From Demequina gelatinilytica (GTDB lineage Bacteria > Actinomycetota > Actinomycetes > Actinomycetales > Demequinaceae), in NCBI RefSeq assembly GCF_000971115.1, contig NZ_BBLV01000023.1:1-33402 (forward strand): a stretch of DNA of 33,402 nucleotides, given 5' to 3'. Shown here piece by piece: positions 24,232 to 32,274 of the stretch (position 1 is its first letter; the number at the start of each line of letters is the position of its first letter). The notes beneath the pieces were generated by a model. It searched no databases and was not told where the DNA came from. It saw nothing but the letters and a program-made list of their open reading frames with translations. The position numbers and the translations under genes were made by a program.

Positions 24232-24582
24232 GTGTACGAGACCCGATCTCTCACCGGTTCGGCCGATGCGCTCGCCGCGCACCTGGACCGGGACATCGTC
24301 AGGGGCAGCGCCTCGGCGTCCGTGGAGCACCAGGACGAGCTCACCATCGGCGACGCCCGCATGCTCCTGCGCACCTACGAGCGCTACAGCATGACCGGCT
24401 CGAACCGCCTCACGCTGTCCGTGAGCATCCTCGCCGTCGGCGACCGCATGGAGGTCGCGCTCACCACGTCGGGCGGCAGCGAGGCGGTGTTCTTCAAGAT
24501 GAACACGTTCGGTGAGACGGCCTTCATGGAGAGGGGCCTGGCGGCCGTCGAGGACTTCGCGAGGCGCACCGCGCGAACATAG
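24232..24582 (+). CDS. DUF6054-like protein
   Basis: This 116-residue soluble protein has the features I associate with DUF6054: an N-terminal helix (DALAAHLDRDIVRGSASASVE), strands GDARMLLRTYERYSMTGSNRLTLSVSIL, and the conserved SGGSEAVFFKMNTFGETAF near the end. Family function is unknown. The GTG at 24232 has GGGGG 8-12 bases upstream; there is no upstream ATG except one inside a different gene's start. It precedes the nickel-binding-like gene by 87 bp and may be cotranscribed with it. Confidence 0.75.
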   Translation: MYETRSLTGSADALAAHLDRDIVRGSASASVEHQDELTIGDARMLLRTYERYSMTGSNRLTLSVSILAVGDRMEVALTTSGGSEAVFFKMNTFGETAFMERGLAAVEDFARRTART

Positions 24583-24669
24583 GTGATCTCCCCGATCCGC
24601 GGGGCCACGGGACGCGATGGACTCGAGGAGCACGATCACCCGGACGTGCACCTCACGAAAGGCACCACC

Positions 24670-24921
24670 ATGGCGCTCTACATGGATGTCCACCACCTCG
24701 ACGGCCCGGTCGGGATCGACGACGTCGCGAAGGCCCACGCGGCCGACCTCGAGAAGCAGGACGGGCACGGGGTCCACTACCTCCGCTACTGGGTCGACGA
24801 GTCCGCGGGCAAGATCTTCTGCCTGGTCGACGCCCCCGACCCGGAGGCCGCGAACACCGTCCACCGCGAGGCCCACGGCCTGGTCGCCGACGAGATCCAC
24901 CTGGTGGTGGAGGGGCTCTGA
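24670..24921 (+). CDS. DUF4242 / SCO4226-like nickel-binding protein
   Basis: This 83-residue protein matches DUF4242: it starts ALYMDVHHLDG, continues with VAKAHAADLEKQDGHGVHYLRYWVDESAGKIFCLVDAPDPEAANTVHREAHGLVADEI in pieces, and keeps the conserved histidines. The Streptomyces member SCO4226 binds nickel, so a metal-binding role is likely by family. The ATG at 24670 has GAAAGG at good distance. The stop is 16 bases before the LuxR-family regulator, suggesting one transcription unit. The combination suggests that the small protein may be a sensor or product of the regulator's pathway, but this is inference. Confidence 0.85.
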   Translation: MALYMDVHHLDGPVGIDDVAKAHAADLEKQDGHGVHYLRYWVDESAGKIFCLVDAPDPEAANTVHREAHGLVADEIHLVVEGL

Positions 24922-24937
24922 GGGGTTGACTGGGCAG

Positions 24938-27511
24938 ATGCTCGTCGAACGCGACGCCCAGCTGAGCGGTCTGCGCGCGTCGCTGGACGATGCGCTGGCC
25001 GGCAGCGGCGTCCTCGCCTTCGTCTCGGGCGAGGCGGGCGCGGGGAAGTCGACGCTGGTGCGAGCGTTCGCCGAGCAGTCCGCCCCCCGCTGCCGGGTAC
25101 GCCTCGGCGGCGCCGACAACGTCACCACCGCCGATGCGCTCGCCGCCTTCCACGAGGCGGTGCCGGAGATCAGGCCGCGGCTCGATTCTGAGGGGGACCG
25201 CGTCTCGCTCTTCGCAGCGCTGCGCGGGGCCCTGGGCGCGGAGCCGACGCTGGTGATCCTCGAGGACCTCCACTGGGCCGACGAGGCGACGCTCGACGCC
25301 CTCCGCTACCTCGCGCGCCGGCTCGACGGCATCCCCGTGATGATCGCCGCGACCTACCGGCCCGACGACGTCTCCGCGCAGCACCCGCTCACCGAGCTGC
25401 TCGGGGACCTGGCGACGGCACCTCGCACCACGCGTGTCGAGGTGCCGTCGCTGACCCTCGACGGCGTCGCGGCGCTGATCGCCGGCACCGACGCCGCGCT
25501 CGATCCCGTCGCGCTCCACGTGCGCACCGGTGGCAACGCCTTCTTCGTGAGCGAGCTGCTCGCGGCGGGGAACATGGCGCTTCCGGCGAGCGTGAGCGAT
25601 GCGGTCCTCGCCCGGCTCTCGCGCCTCCCGGCGGCGGCCCAGGACGCGGCGTGCGCCGCGGCCACGCTCGGATCGGCGGCGGACGCGAGCCTCATCGCGG
25701 CGGTCGCGGAGCGCGGCGTCGACGCGGTCGACCTGTGCCTCGACGACGGGGTGCTGGTCGCAGGCGCGGACGGCATCGGCTTCCGCCACGAGCTCGCGCG
25801 CCAGGCCGTCGAGCAGGGGATGTCGGCGCTGCGCGCACGCCAGCTCCAGCGTCGCGCGCTGCGCGAGGTCGAGGCGCGGACGCCGGAGGATCACCGCCGC
25901 ATCGCGCACCACGCGGCCCGATGCGGGGAGCAGGAGACCGTGGTGCGCCACGCGACCGCGGCGGGCCGGCGCGCGGCGCAGCTGGGGGCGCACCGCGAGG
26001 CGGCCGCGCAGTTCCGGTCGGCGCTCCAGCAGGGGGTCGCCGGCATCGACAGGGCGGCGCTCTTCGTCGAGCTGTCCTACCAGGGCTACCTCACCGACCA
26101 GCTGCGCGAGGCCATCACCGCGCGCCAGCACGCGCTCGAGCTGCACTCGCTCCACGGGGACGATGCGGCGGTCGGCGAGGACGAGCGCTGGCTGTCGCGT
26201 CTGTCCTGGTTCCTGGGCCGCGGCGCCGATGCGGAGCGCTACGCCACGCGCGCGATCGCCTCGCTCGAGCCGCACGGCGAGACGCCCGCGCTCGCCATGG
26301 CGCTGAGCAACCTCGCGCAGCTGCGCATGCTCGCGATGGACGACGCCGAGGTGACGCGCTGGGGCGGGCGCGCCCTCGCTCTCGCCACGCGCCTGGGCGA
26401 GGCGGAGATCCAGGCGCATGCGCTCAACAACCTCGGGGCCTCGGCGCTCATGTCCGGGCGCGTCGAGGAGGGCACGGCGCGGCTTCAGCAGAGCCTTGAC
26501 GTCGCGCTCGCGGGAGGGCTCGAGGAGCACGTGGCCCGGGCCTACACGAACCTTGGCGCGGTCGCGGTCGAGCAGCGCCGCTACGGACCCGGCATGCGCG
26601 ACCTCGAGGCAGGGATCCGCTACTGCGAGGAGCGCGACCTCGACTCATGGACCCGCTACATGCAGGCATGGCGGTGCGTGGCGCTCGGCGACCTGGGGCG
26701 GTTCGAGGAGTCGCTCGCCGTCGCGCGCATCGTCCTCGGGGCCTCCGGCGTCGCGCCCGTGTCCGCGATCCCCGCGGCGGCCGCGGCGGGCCGAGTGGCC
26801 GCGCGGCGCGGGGACGACCCTGTCGCGTTCCTGTCGATGGCGGCCGATCTCGCCTCGGGCACCGGCGAGCTCCAGCGCATCGCTCCCGCGAGCTGCGCGG
26901 CCGCGGAGGACGCGTGGCTTCGCGGGTCGCCCGTGGAGATCGAGGACCTCACGCGGTCGGCGTGGGAGCTCGCGCTGGATCATCGCGATCCGTGGGCGCT
27001 CGGGGAGCTCGCGTGGTGGCGGCTGCTCGGCGGGGTCGCGCCCGCGTCGGCCATCGAGGTGCCCGAGCCGTTCGCGCTCATGCTCGCGGGCGACCAGGCC
27101 GGGGCCGCACGGTCATGGACCGAGGTCGGCAGCCCCGTGTGGGCCGCGTACGCCGCGGCGCTCGACCCCGACCCCGCGGCCGCTGACCGTGCGGTGCGCA
27201 CGCTCGACGATCTCGGGGCGCGGCTCGCGGTCGACGCCGTGCTGCGAACGCGACGCGAGCGGGACCTGCCGCTGCCGCGGCGACCGCGAGGCGTCGCGCG
27301 GACCAACACGGCGCAGCTGACGGCGCGCGAGCTCGAGGTGCTGCAGCTTCTCGCGCAAGGTCTCTCGACCCCCGACATCGCGCGCGACCTGGTGCTGTCG
27401 CCGCGCACGGTCGAGCATCACGTCTCCGCGGTGCTGCGCAAGCTGGGCGAGCCGACACGCGCCCGCGCGGTCGCGGCGGCGCGGCGCGCGGGGATGCTGG
27501 ACGCCGCCTGA
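24938..27511 (+). CDS. large ATP-binding LuxR-family (LAL) transcriptional regulator
   Basis: This 857-residue protein has an AAA/STAND ATPase domain with Walker A GEAGAGKST (31-39) and Walker B LVILEDLHWAD (105-115), then a long helical repeat region of TPR type (about 400-720). A C-terminal LuxR-type helix-turn-helix follows (LTARELEVLQLLAQGLSTPDIARDLVLSPRTVEHHVSAVLRKL in parts, about 795-845). LAL proteins sense a ligand through the middle region and activate transcription, often of pathway genes nearby. The ATG at 24938 is chosen; TTG at 24926 is an in-frame alternative. It lies 16 bp after the DUF4242 gene and ends directly against the stop of the opposite gene. Confidence 0.93.
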   Translation: MLVERDAQLSGLRASLDDALAGSGVLAFVSGEAGAGKSTLVRAFAEQSAPRCRVRLGGADNVTTADALAAFHEAVPEIRPRLDSEGDRVSLFAALRGALGAEPTLVILEDLHWADEATLDALRYLARRLDGIPVMIAATYRPDDVSAQHPLTELLGDLATAPRTTRVEVPSLTLDGVAALIAGTDAALDPVALHVRTGGNAFFVSELLAAGNMALPASVSDAVLARLSRLPAAAQDAACAAATLGSAADASLIAAVAERGVDAVDLCLDDGVLVAGADGIGFRHELARQAVEQGMSALRARQLQRRALREVEARTPEDHRRIAHHAARCGEQETVVRHATAAGRRAAQLGAHREAAAQFRSALQQGVAGIDRAALFVELSYQGYLTDQLREAITARQHALELHSLHGDDAAVGEDERWLSRLSWFLGRGADAERYATRAIASLEPHGETPALAMALSNLAQLRMLAMDDAEVTRWGGRALALATRLGEAEIQAHALNNLGASALMSGRVEEGTARLQQSLDVALAGGLEEHVARAYTNLGAVAVEQRRYGPGMRDLEAGIRYCEERDLDSWTRYMQAWRCVALGDLGRFEESLAVARIVLGASGVAPVSAIPAAAAAGRVAARRGDDPVAFLSMAADLASGTGELQRIAPASCAAAEDAWLRGSPVEIEDLTRSAWELALDHRDPWALGELAWWRLLGGVAPASAIEVPEPFALMLAGDQAGAARSWTEVGSPVWAAYAAALDPDPAAADRAVRTLDDLGARLAVDAVLRTRRERDLPLPRRPRGVARTNTAQLTARELEVLQLLAQGLSTPDIARDLVLSPRTVEHHVSAVLRKLGEPTRARAVAAARRAGMLDAA

Positions 27512-28432
27512 CTACACGGCCGCGCGGGCCGAGACATCGACGCGAGCGCCAGAACGGCGACCGGCGACGATACGCCATACGGCGACGCCGGCCACGGCTG
27601 CCACCGCGACGGCCATCCTCGCGACCGCTCCCCCGTCCGGCCCGAGCGCCATCCGCATCACCTGGAGCCCTGCCGCGGGGATCTCCTCGGGGAACTTCAG
27701 GTAGATCGGCGTGAGCACGTAGGCGACAGCGGTCGTCGTCGCGGGCACCACCCACAGCATCACGAGGATCACCACGGTCGCCACGGAGCGGCGCACCGTC
27801 ACGAAGCCGCTCCACGCCGCGGCGCCCGCGACCACCAGGATCGGCAGCCACTCCCGTACATAGGTGAGCGGATTGCCGTAGACGAGCGAGGCGACGTCCC
27901 GCGACTCGAGGACCAGGCCGTCCAGCCAGGACATCGACGCGATCCCCGCCGCACCGAGCGCCACCGCGGCCCCGGCGGTACCGTACCGAGCGAGAGCCAC
28001 CAGCACCGCCGCGGACAGCACCACGCACACCGCCGAGCCCGCCACGAGGGCGGCCACGTACGCCTGGGAGCGGCCGTCGTCGCCCAGCCCGGACCGCAGG
28101 GCGAGCGTGCTCTGGACCAATGCGACCAGCTGCACGAGCGCGACCCCGGTGGCGGCCGCCCCCGCGGGCAGCGCCGTCCCGTGCCGCCGGAGGATGCGCA
28201 GCACCGCACCGGCGAAGGCCCCGCCGAGCACCAGCATCGCCGCGATCGACGCGACGTAGTACTGGTTGAGCGGCAGCAACGCGGTGGGCATCTCCTCCGG
28301 CAGCGTCTGCTCGAGCCAGATGTTCTGCAGCGGCAGCCGCGCGCCCGTCACCAGCCAGGGCGCGAGGCCCAGCAACGCGGACCCGACCCCCACCGCGCCT
28401 CCGATGAGGACCCGCGCACCGCGACCGGCCAC
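27512..28432 (-). CDS. polytopic membrane protein of a sigma-factor operon
   Basis: This 306-residue protein has about seven hydrophobic segments and two extracytoplasmic stretches: RLPLQNIWLEQTLPEEMPTALLPLNQYY after the first helix, and IYLKFPEEIPAAGLQVMRMA before the last. I do not recognise a family. The GTG at 28432 follows the candidate anti-sigma stop with one base between and has AAGGA upstream inside that gene, so it is coupled. It is the third gene of the sigma operon. A role in the surface-signal pathway is inferred from this position only. Its stop touches that of the converging LAL gene with no base between. Confidence 0.78.
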   Translation of the reverse strand: MAGRGARVLIGGAVGVGSALLGLAPWLVTGARLPLQNIWLEQTLPEEMPTALLPLNQYYVASIAAMLVLGGAFAGAVLRILRRHGTALPAGAAATGVALVQLVALVQSTLALRSGLGDDGRSQAYVAALVAGSAVCVVLSAAVLVALARYGTAGAAVALGAAGIASMSWLDGLVLESRDVASLVYGNPLTYVREWLPILVVAGAAAWSGFVTVRRSVATVVILVMLWVVPATTTAVAYVLTPIYLKFPEEIPAAGLQVMRMALGPDGGAVARMAVAVAAVAGVAVWRIVAGRRSGARVDVSARAAV

Positions 28433-28433
28433 G

Positions 28434-29555
28434 TCAGCAGTCCTTCAGCTCGAGGCCGGTGACCTCGCGCAGCGCTGCGACCAAGGCGTCCTGGAACGCG
28501 AAGATCGACTCGTCGCTCTCGGGCTTCTGCTGGACTACCAGGTACGCGTCGCGCCCGACCGGGCACTGGATCCCACCGCCGTTGATCGACTCGTCGTAGT
28601 AGAGCTCCTGCTCGAGCAGCGAATCGTCGCCCTGCACCGGGGACCCGTCGGGCCCGGTGACCGCCGCGTCCAGCGGCACGTCGCGTAGCGTGACGGCGTA
28701 GCGCGGGCTCATCGCGCCCGCGGGATCGGCCAGGTAGGCCTCGTAGGTCGCGGTGGAGACGTATCTGAGCGTGGGCCCGTACGTTCCCGACGTCGAGGAG
28801 GTGCCGTCGATGAGCACCCAGCCGTCCGGCAGCTCCGACATCGCGGAGGTGTTGCCGAAGGCGTCGAGCATCGCGAAGAACGCCGTGTCGCGCCCGGACG
28901 GTGTCTCGTCCGGCGCCTCAGCTTCGAAGTCCGGGTCGTGGATGGTCATCGCCTCGAGAACCTCCCCGGTCGCCGCGTCGATGATCACGAACGAGTCCGC
29001 GGGCCACGAGGGGTCGGGGTCGGGGACCAGGAAGTCTGGTCCCAGATCGCGGTACGCGTCCATGTCGGGCCCGTCGACGCGGACGTTGGCCTGCAGCATC
29101 GTGCCGTCGACGGTGTTCACCACCACCGTGTTCGGGTGCGCGAGCACCTCCTCGGGCCACTCATCGCACGGCTCCGAGTACGCCATCGCCCACCGGTGCT
29201 CGAGGCCGCCGACGTCGTTGTAGGGCTTGCCGTCGATCCACGTCGCGTCGGCGCACTCCGCCGGAGGCGCCTCGGCCGCGGTGGTCGCCGACGGGCTCGG
29301 CGCGGCGCTGGACGATGCGGCGGGAGAGTCGGCCGGAGCCGGCGCCACCGTCGCGGGCGAGGTCCACAGGGCCAGCCCGACCACGCCGAGCGCCACCACC
29401 GCGGTCCCGGTCGCGCCCGCGACGAGCGTGCGGGTGCGCCGGTGGCGGGCGACCCGCTCGGTCACGACCGAGTGGTCGGACGCGAGCGGACCGTCGTCGA
29501 ACGTCGCGCCCGCGAGCGCGTGCAGCTGGTGCAGGGTGCTGCGGGTCCCGGTCAT
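28434..29555 (-). CDS. membrane-anchored candidate anti-sigma factor
   Basis: This 373-residue protein has a 40-residue cytoplasmic start (MTGTRSTLHQLHALAGATFDD...), one membrane helix at about 43-65, a Pro/Ala/Ser-rich linker (68-97), and a large extracytoplasmic domain of about 270 residues with a few cysteines. The short N-terminus is where an anti-sigma contact would be, but the zinc-binding HxxxCxxC motif is missing. The assignment rests on the gene overlapping the ECF sigma gene by four bases (ATGA) and having a strong GGAGG site. The large outer domain could be a sensor. It may instead be a protein that works with the sigma factor in another way. Confidence 0.7.
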   Translation of the reverse strand: MTGTRSTLHQLHALAGATFDDGPLASDHSVVTERVARHRRTRTLVAGATGTAVVALGVVGLALWTSPATVAPAPADSPAASSSAAPSPSATTAAEAPPAECADATWIDGKPYNDVGGLEHRWAMAYSEPCDEWPEEVLAHPNTVVVNTVDGTMLQANVRVDGPDMDAYRDLGPDFLVPDPDPSWPADSFVIIDAATGEVLEAMTIHDPDFEAEAPDETPSGRDTAFFAMLDAFGNTSAMSELPDGWVLIDGTSSTSGTYGPTLRYVSTATYEAYLADPAGAMSPRYAVTLRDVPLDAAVTGPDGSPVQGDDSLLEQELYYDESINGGGIQCPVGRDAYLVVQQKPESDESIFAFQDALVAALREVTGLELKDC

Positions 29556-30115
29556 CGTGCACCTCCGTTCCGCGCGTGGATCGCGACCGTCTCGGTGTCC
29601 TCGAGGTCGACGTCGGGCAGCACCTCGCGGAGCTTCGCGACGCCGTCGTGCAGGTAGCGCTTCACCGTGCCCGGCGCGAGGTCCAGCACATGGGCGACCT
29701 CGGCGACGGGCAGGTCCTCGAGGTGGCGCAGGACGATGCACGCGCGCTCGCGGGGCGACAGCGTCAGCAGGGCGTCGTGCAGATCGAGCGCCTCGTCGAC
29801 GCGCGCGCCGTGGTCGTCCGCCACCATCCGCGTTCCCGCCGCCCGCAACTCGTCGGGCGCGGACGCGACCGTGCGCGGACGCGCCGCCGCGCGCCGTCCG
29901 CCGTCGATGAACGCCGTCGCGATCGCGCGCTTGACGTAGGACTGCGCGGCCTCGACGCTGCGCAGCGCGCGCCCGGTGCGGAAGGTCCGCACGAGCGCGT
30001 CCTGCAGCAGGTCCTCGGCCTCCTCGCGGCTCCCCGCCAGCACGTACGCGTATCCGTAGAGCGAGCGCCCACGCTCGCGCATCACCGTGTCGAGCGTGTC
30101 CCTCCAGCCGCTCAC
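29552..30115 (-). CDS. ECF-type RNA polymerase sigma factor (SigE/SigM-like)
   Basis: This 187-residue protein has sigma region 2 (SLYGYAYVLAGSREEAEDLLQDALVRTF) and region 4 (LSPRERACIVLRHLEDLPVAEVAHVLDLAPGTVKRYLHDGVAKLRE), without region 3, as in ECF factors. A loop of about 45 residues links the two. The GTG at 30115 fits the usual ECF N-terminus. A longer ATG start at 30181 is possible but adds an unrelated Arg-rich segment. It is first in a three-gene operon with a candidate anti-sigma protein and a membrane protein. Autoregulation is common in such operons but no promoter repeat could be shown here. Confidence 0.92.
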   Translation of the reverse strand: MSGWRDTLDTVMRERGRSLYGYAYVLAGSREEAEDLLQDALVRTFRTGRALRSVEAAQSYVKRAIATAFIDGGRRAAARPRTVASAPDELRAAGTRMVADDHGARVDEALDLHDALLTLSPRERACIVLRHLEDLPVAEVAHVLDLAPGTVKRYLHDGVAKLREVLPDVDLEDTETVAIHARNGGAR

Positions 30116-30251
30116 GCGACCATCCCCCCTGTGCTCATGCCAGCCAAGACGCACGCGCACCGCGATCGGTTGGGGGCGCACGCATCGTCCCTTCCCAGGA
30201 ACGCGACCATCATGCCTGCACAGGGCCGCGTGAGACCCTCGTCACGGCCCG

Positions 30252-30280
30252 TTGACACCCCTGGAACCCGCCGATACGTT
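30252..30280 (+). promoter_or_regulatory. consensus promoter, leaderless membrane-protein gene
   Basis: TTGACA (30252-30257), a 17-bp spacer and TACGTT (30275-30280). The ATG at 30288 is 7 bases after the -10, so transcription should begin at or next to the start codon. It is the best -35/-10 pair seen in the window. Confidence 0.8.
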
Positions 30281-30287
30281 CCGGACC

Positions 30288-30701
30288 ATGCGCATCGAAC
30301 GTCTCTCCACCCCGCAGCGGATCTCGGCCATCGCCATCGTCGTCGTCGCCCTGGCCGCCTTCCTCCCCTGGGTCTCCATCTTCGGGATCAGCGCCATCGG
30401 CATCGAGGGCGACGGCATCATCACGCTCGCGTTCGCGATCGCCGGCGGCATCACGTTCGCCCTCACCACGGGCCTGTTCGGAGCCGAGCGCACCCCCGGC
30501 CGCGCGTCGCAGATCGCGCTCCTGGTGCTCGCGATCCTCACGGCGCTCATCGGCCTGGTCGACATGAACGGCGCCGCGGCCATGGGCCTGTACCTCACGA
30601 TGCTTGCGGGGATCGCCTGGGTGATCGGCGCCGCGTGGCAGCTGACGCTCAAGCCCGCCGTGATCGAGGCCCCCGTCGAGGGCAGCGACCCGCTGAGCTG
30701 A
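30288..30701 (+). CDS. small four-helix membrane protein
   Basis: This 137-residue protein has four hydrophobic segments: IAIVVVALAAFLPWVSIFG, IITLAFAIAGGITFALTTGLF, QIALLVLAILTALIGLV and the last one around AAMGLYLTMLAGIAWVIGAAW. The first is followed by the short outer stretch SAIGIEGDG. It is not a family I can name. The ATG directly follows a consensus promoter, with no ribosome site, so it is a likely leaderless gene. It diverges from the sigma operon, with 172 bp between the two starts, and is otherwise alone. Confidence 0.75.
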   Translation: MRIERLSTPQRISAIAIVVVALAAFLPWVSIFGISAIGIEGDGIITLAFAIAGGITFALTTGLFGAERTPGRASQIALLVLAILTALIGLVDMNGAAAMGLYLTMLAGIAWVIGAAWQLTLKPAVIEAPVEGSDPLS

Positions 30702-30739
30702 TCCCCGCCTCCTGAACGGCGTGCGGGACCAGCATCGTC

Positions 30740-30754
30740 ACCCTTCTCAAGGGT
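30740..30754. terminator. short hairpin between convergent genes
   Basis: ACCCTT (30740-30745) and AAGGGT (30749-30754) pair around a 3-base loop. The hairpin covers the stop of the leftward gene and follows the rightward gene by about 40 bases; TTCTTG follows on the plus strand. A weak candidate. Confidence 0.35.
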
Positions 30755-31310
30755 TCTTGACCTGGTACCTCACCAGCAGCGCACCTGCGGGGAAGCGCCG
30801 ATGCTCGAGGAGCTCGAGATCGAGCCGCAGGTCATCGGGCAGCATGCGGGTGCCGCCCCCGACCACGACCGGCGCGATGGCCAGCTGGAGCTCGTCGACC
30901 AGCCCCGCGCGGAGCGCATGAGCGGCCAGCTCGGCGCCCGCGATGCTCAGGTCCGTGGGCGAGGCCTCCTTCAGGGCGGCCACCTCCGCGGGCGCGAAGC
31001 CCCGCTCGATGCGCGTCCGCGGGTAGCCGGGGTCCTCGAGCGTGGTCGAGTACACGATCTTCTCCGCGGCGCACCACGCCTCGGCGTAGTCCTGCATCGC
31101 GCGCGGCTGGTCCGGGTCCCCCCGCATGTCCTCCCAGACGCGCATCGTCTCGTAGATCCGCCGGCCGTAGAGGAGCGTCGGGGCGGAGAGCGCGAGGCCC
31201 GCGAAGTGGTCGTGGAGCTCCTCGTCGGGCACCGACCAGTCGAATGCCCCGTCGGCATCGTTGATGTACCCGTCGAGCGAGCAGTTGAAGGCATAGATCA
31301 GGCGACCCAT
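30747..31310 (-). CDS. dihydrofolate-reductase-like (RibD C-terminal/YyaP-type) protein
   Basis: This 187-residue protein has the DHFR-like fold of the RibD C-terminal group: it starts MGRLIYAFNCSLDGYINDADGAFDW, has LLYGRRIYETMRVWED, and ends with DELQLAIAPVVVGGGTRMLPDD. These proteins bind NAD(P)H and probably reduce a small pterin-like or other substrate; the true substrate is unknown. The ATG at 31310 has GGAGGA upstream. Just upstream lie two copies of the recurrent GGACGATGCG word, one of them touching the start codon. It diverges from the aldo/keto reductase gene. Confidence 0.88.
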   Translation of the reverse strand: MGRLIYAFNCSLDGYINDADGAFDWSVPDEELHDHFAGLALSAPTLLYGRRIYETMRVWEDMRGDPDQPRAMQDYAEAWCAAEKIVYSTTLEDPGYPRTRIERGFAPAEVAALKEASPTDLSIAGAELAAHALRAGLVDELQLAIAPVVVGGGTRMLPDDLRLDLELLEHRRFPAGALLVRYQVKNP

Positions 31311-31357
31311 CGCATCGTCCTCCCTCCCCCTGAGCCAAGGTAACCCGCGCATCGTCC
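31311..31357 (-). repeat. two copies of the GGACGATGCG word in a divergent promoter region
   Basis: Copies lie at 31311-31320 and 31348-31357 in the same orientation, 37 bp apart from start to start, between two divergent genes. Other copies (both strands): 1150, 7559, 10661, 12680, 13183, 14002, 15047, 15428, 24155, 24985, 26158, 26726, 29310, 30181 and 32239 (first base of each). None was found in the island at 16291-23746. Confidence 0.6.
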
Positions 31358-31373
31358 GTGCGCAGAGCGTGGC

Positions 31374-31379
31374 TAGGGT
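31374..31379 (+). promoter_or_regulatory. -10 box of the aldo/keto reductase gene
   Basis: TAGGGT ends 7 bases before the ATG at 31387. The intervening GGAAGG could also act as a ribosome site if transcription starts further upstream. Confidence 0.4.
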
Positions 31380-31386
31380 GGAAGGC

Positions 31387-32235
31387 ATGACCCTTCCCAC
31401 CCTCACGCTCAACGACGGCTTCACCATCCCGGCTCTCGGGTTCGGCACCTATCCCCTGGTCGGGGACGAGGGCCGGATCGCGGTCCGCTCGGCGCTCAAG
31501 ACCGGCTACCGCCTGCTCGACTCCGCGGTGAACTACGAGAACGAGGGCGTGGTCGGGCTTGCCGCTCGCGAGTACCTCGCGCGGGGCAAGGCATCCCGCT
31601 CCGACGTCACGGTGCAGACCAAGCTGCCCGGACGGCATCACGCGTTCGACCGCGCCATCGCGTCCGGGTACGAGTCGCTCGCGCGGCTCGGTCTCGACCG
31701 CATCGACATCATGCTGATCCACTGGCCGAACCCGTCCGCGGGGCTCTACAAGGAGGCATGGCGCGCGCTCATCGAGCTGCGCGAGCGCGGCGTGGTGCGC
31801 AGCATCGGCGTCTCGAACTTCAACGAGCGCCTGCTCGACGAGGTCATCGCGGACTCGGGGGTGGTGCCCGCCATCAACCAGGTCGAGCTGCACCCGTACT
31901 TCCCCCAGACGTCCTTGATGGACAAGCACGCCGAGCTGGGCATCGTGACCCAGGCGTGGAGCCCGCTGGGCAAGCGCAAGGCCCCGTACGCGGAGCCCGT
32001 GGTGGTCGCGGCCGCGGAGCGCCTGGGCGTGACGCCCGCGCAGGTGGTGCTGCGCTGGCACCTCGACCGCGGCTCGCTGCCGCTGCCCAAGTCCGCGACG
32101 CCCGCGCGTCAGGCGGAGAACCTCGCCGTCGACGCGTTCTCCCTGCTCCCCGAGGAGGTCGAGGCGATCACCGCGCTCGGCCGCCCCGACGGACGCCTGT
32201 TCGGCGGCGACCCCGAGACGCACGAGGAGATGTAG
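31387..32235 (+). CDS. aldo/keto reductase
   Basis: This 282-residue protein is an NADPH-dependent aldo/keto reductase of the 2,5-diketo-gluconate reductase type. The catalytic tetrad is visible: D45 and Y50 in LLDSAVNYENE, K79 in QTKLPG, and H112 in LIHWPNP. The phosphate/nucleotide-binding end includes PLPKSATPARQAEN. Length is typical. It reduces aldehydes or ketones; the natural substrate cannot be read. The ATG at 31387 is 7 bases after a TAGGGT box. A shared hairpin (32255-32274) separates it from the converging siderophore-interacting gene. Confidence 0.95.
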   Translation: MTLPTLTLNDGFTIPALGFGTYPLVGDEGRIAVRSALKTGYRLLDSAVNYENEGVVGLAAREYLARGKASRSDVTVQTKLPGRHHAFDRAIASGYESLARLGLDRIDIMLIHWPNPSAGLYKEAWRALIELRERGVVRSIGVSNFNERLLDEVIADSGVVPAINQVELHPYFPQTSLMDKHAELGIVTQAWSPLGKRKAPYAEPVVVAAAERLGVTPAQVVLRWHLDRGSLPLPKSATPARQAENLAVDAFSLLPEEVEAITALGRPDGRLFGGDPETHEEM

Positions 32236-32254
32236 CCGGGACGATGCGCGGCAG

Positions 32255-32274
32255 GCGCGCGCTCAGACGCGCGC
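32255..32274. terminator. convergent-gene hairpin
   Basis: GCGCGCG (32255-32261) and CGCGCGC (32268-32274) form a perfect 7-bp stem with a 6-base loop that contains the stop codon of the leftward gene. It lies 20 bases after the aldo/keto reductase stop. No T tract. Confidence 0.45.
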
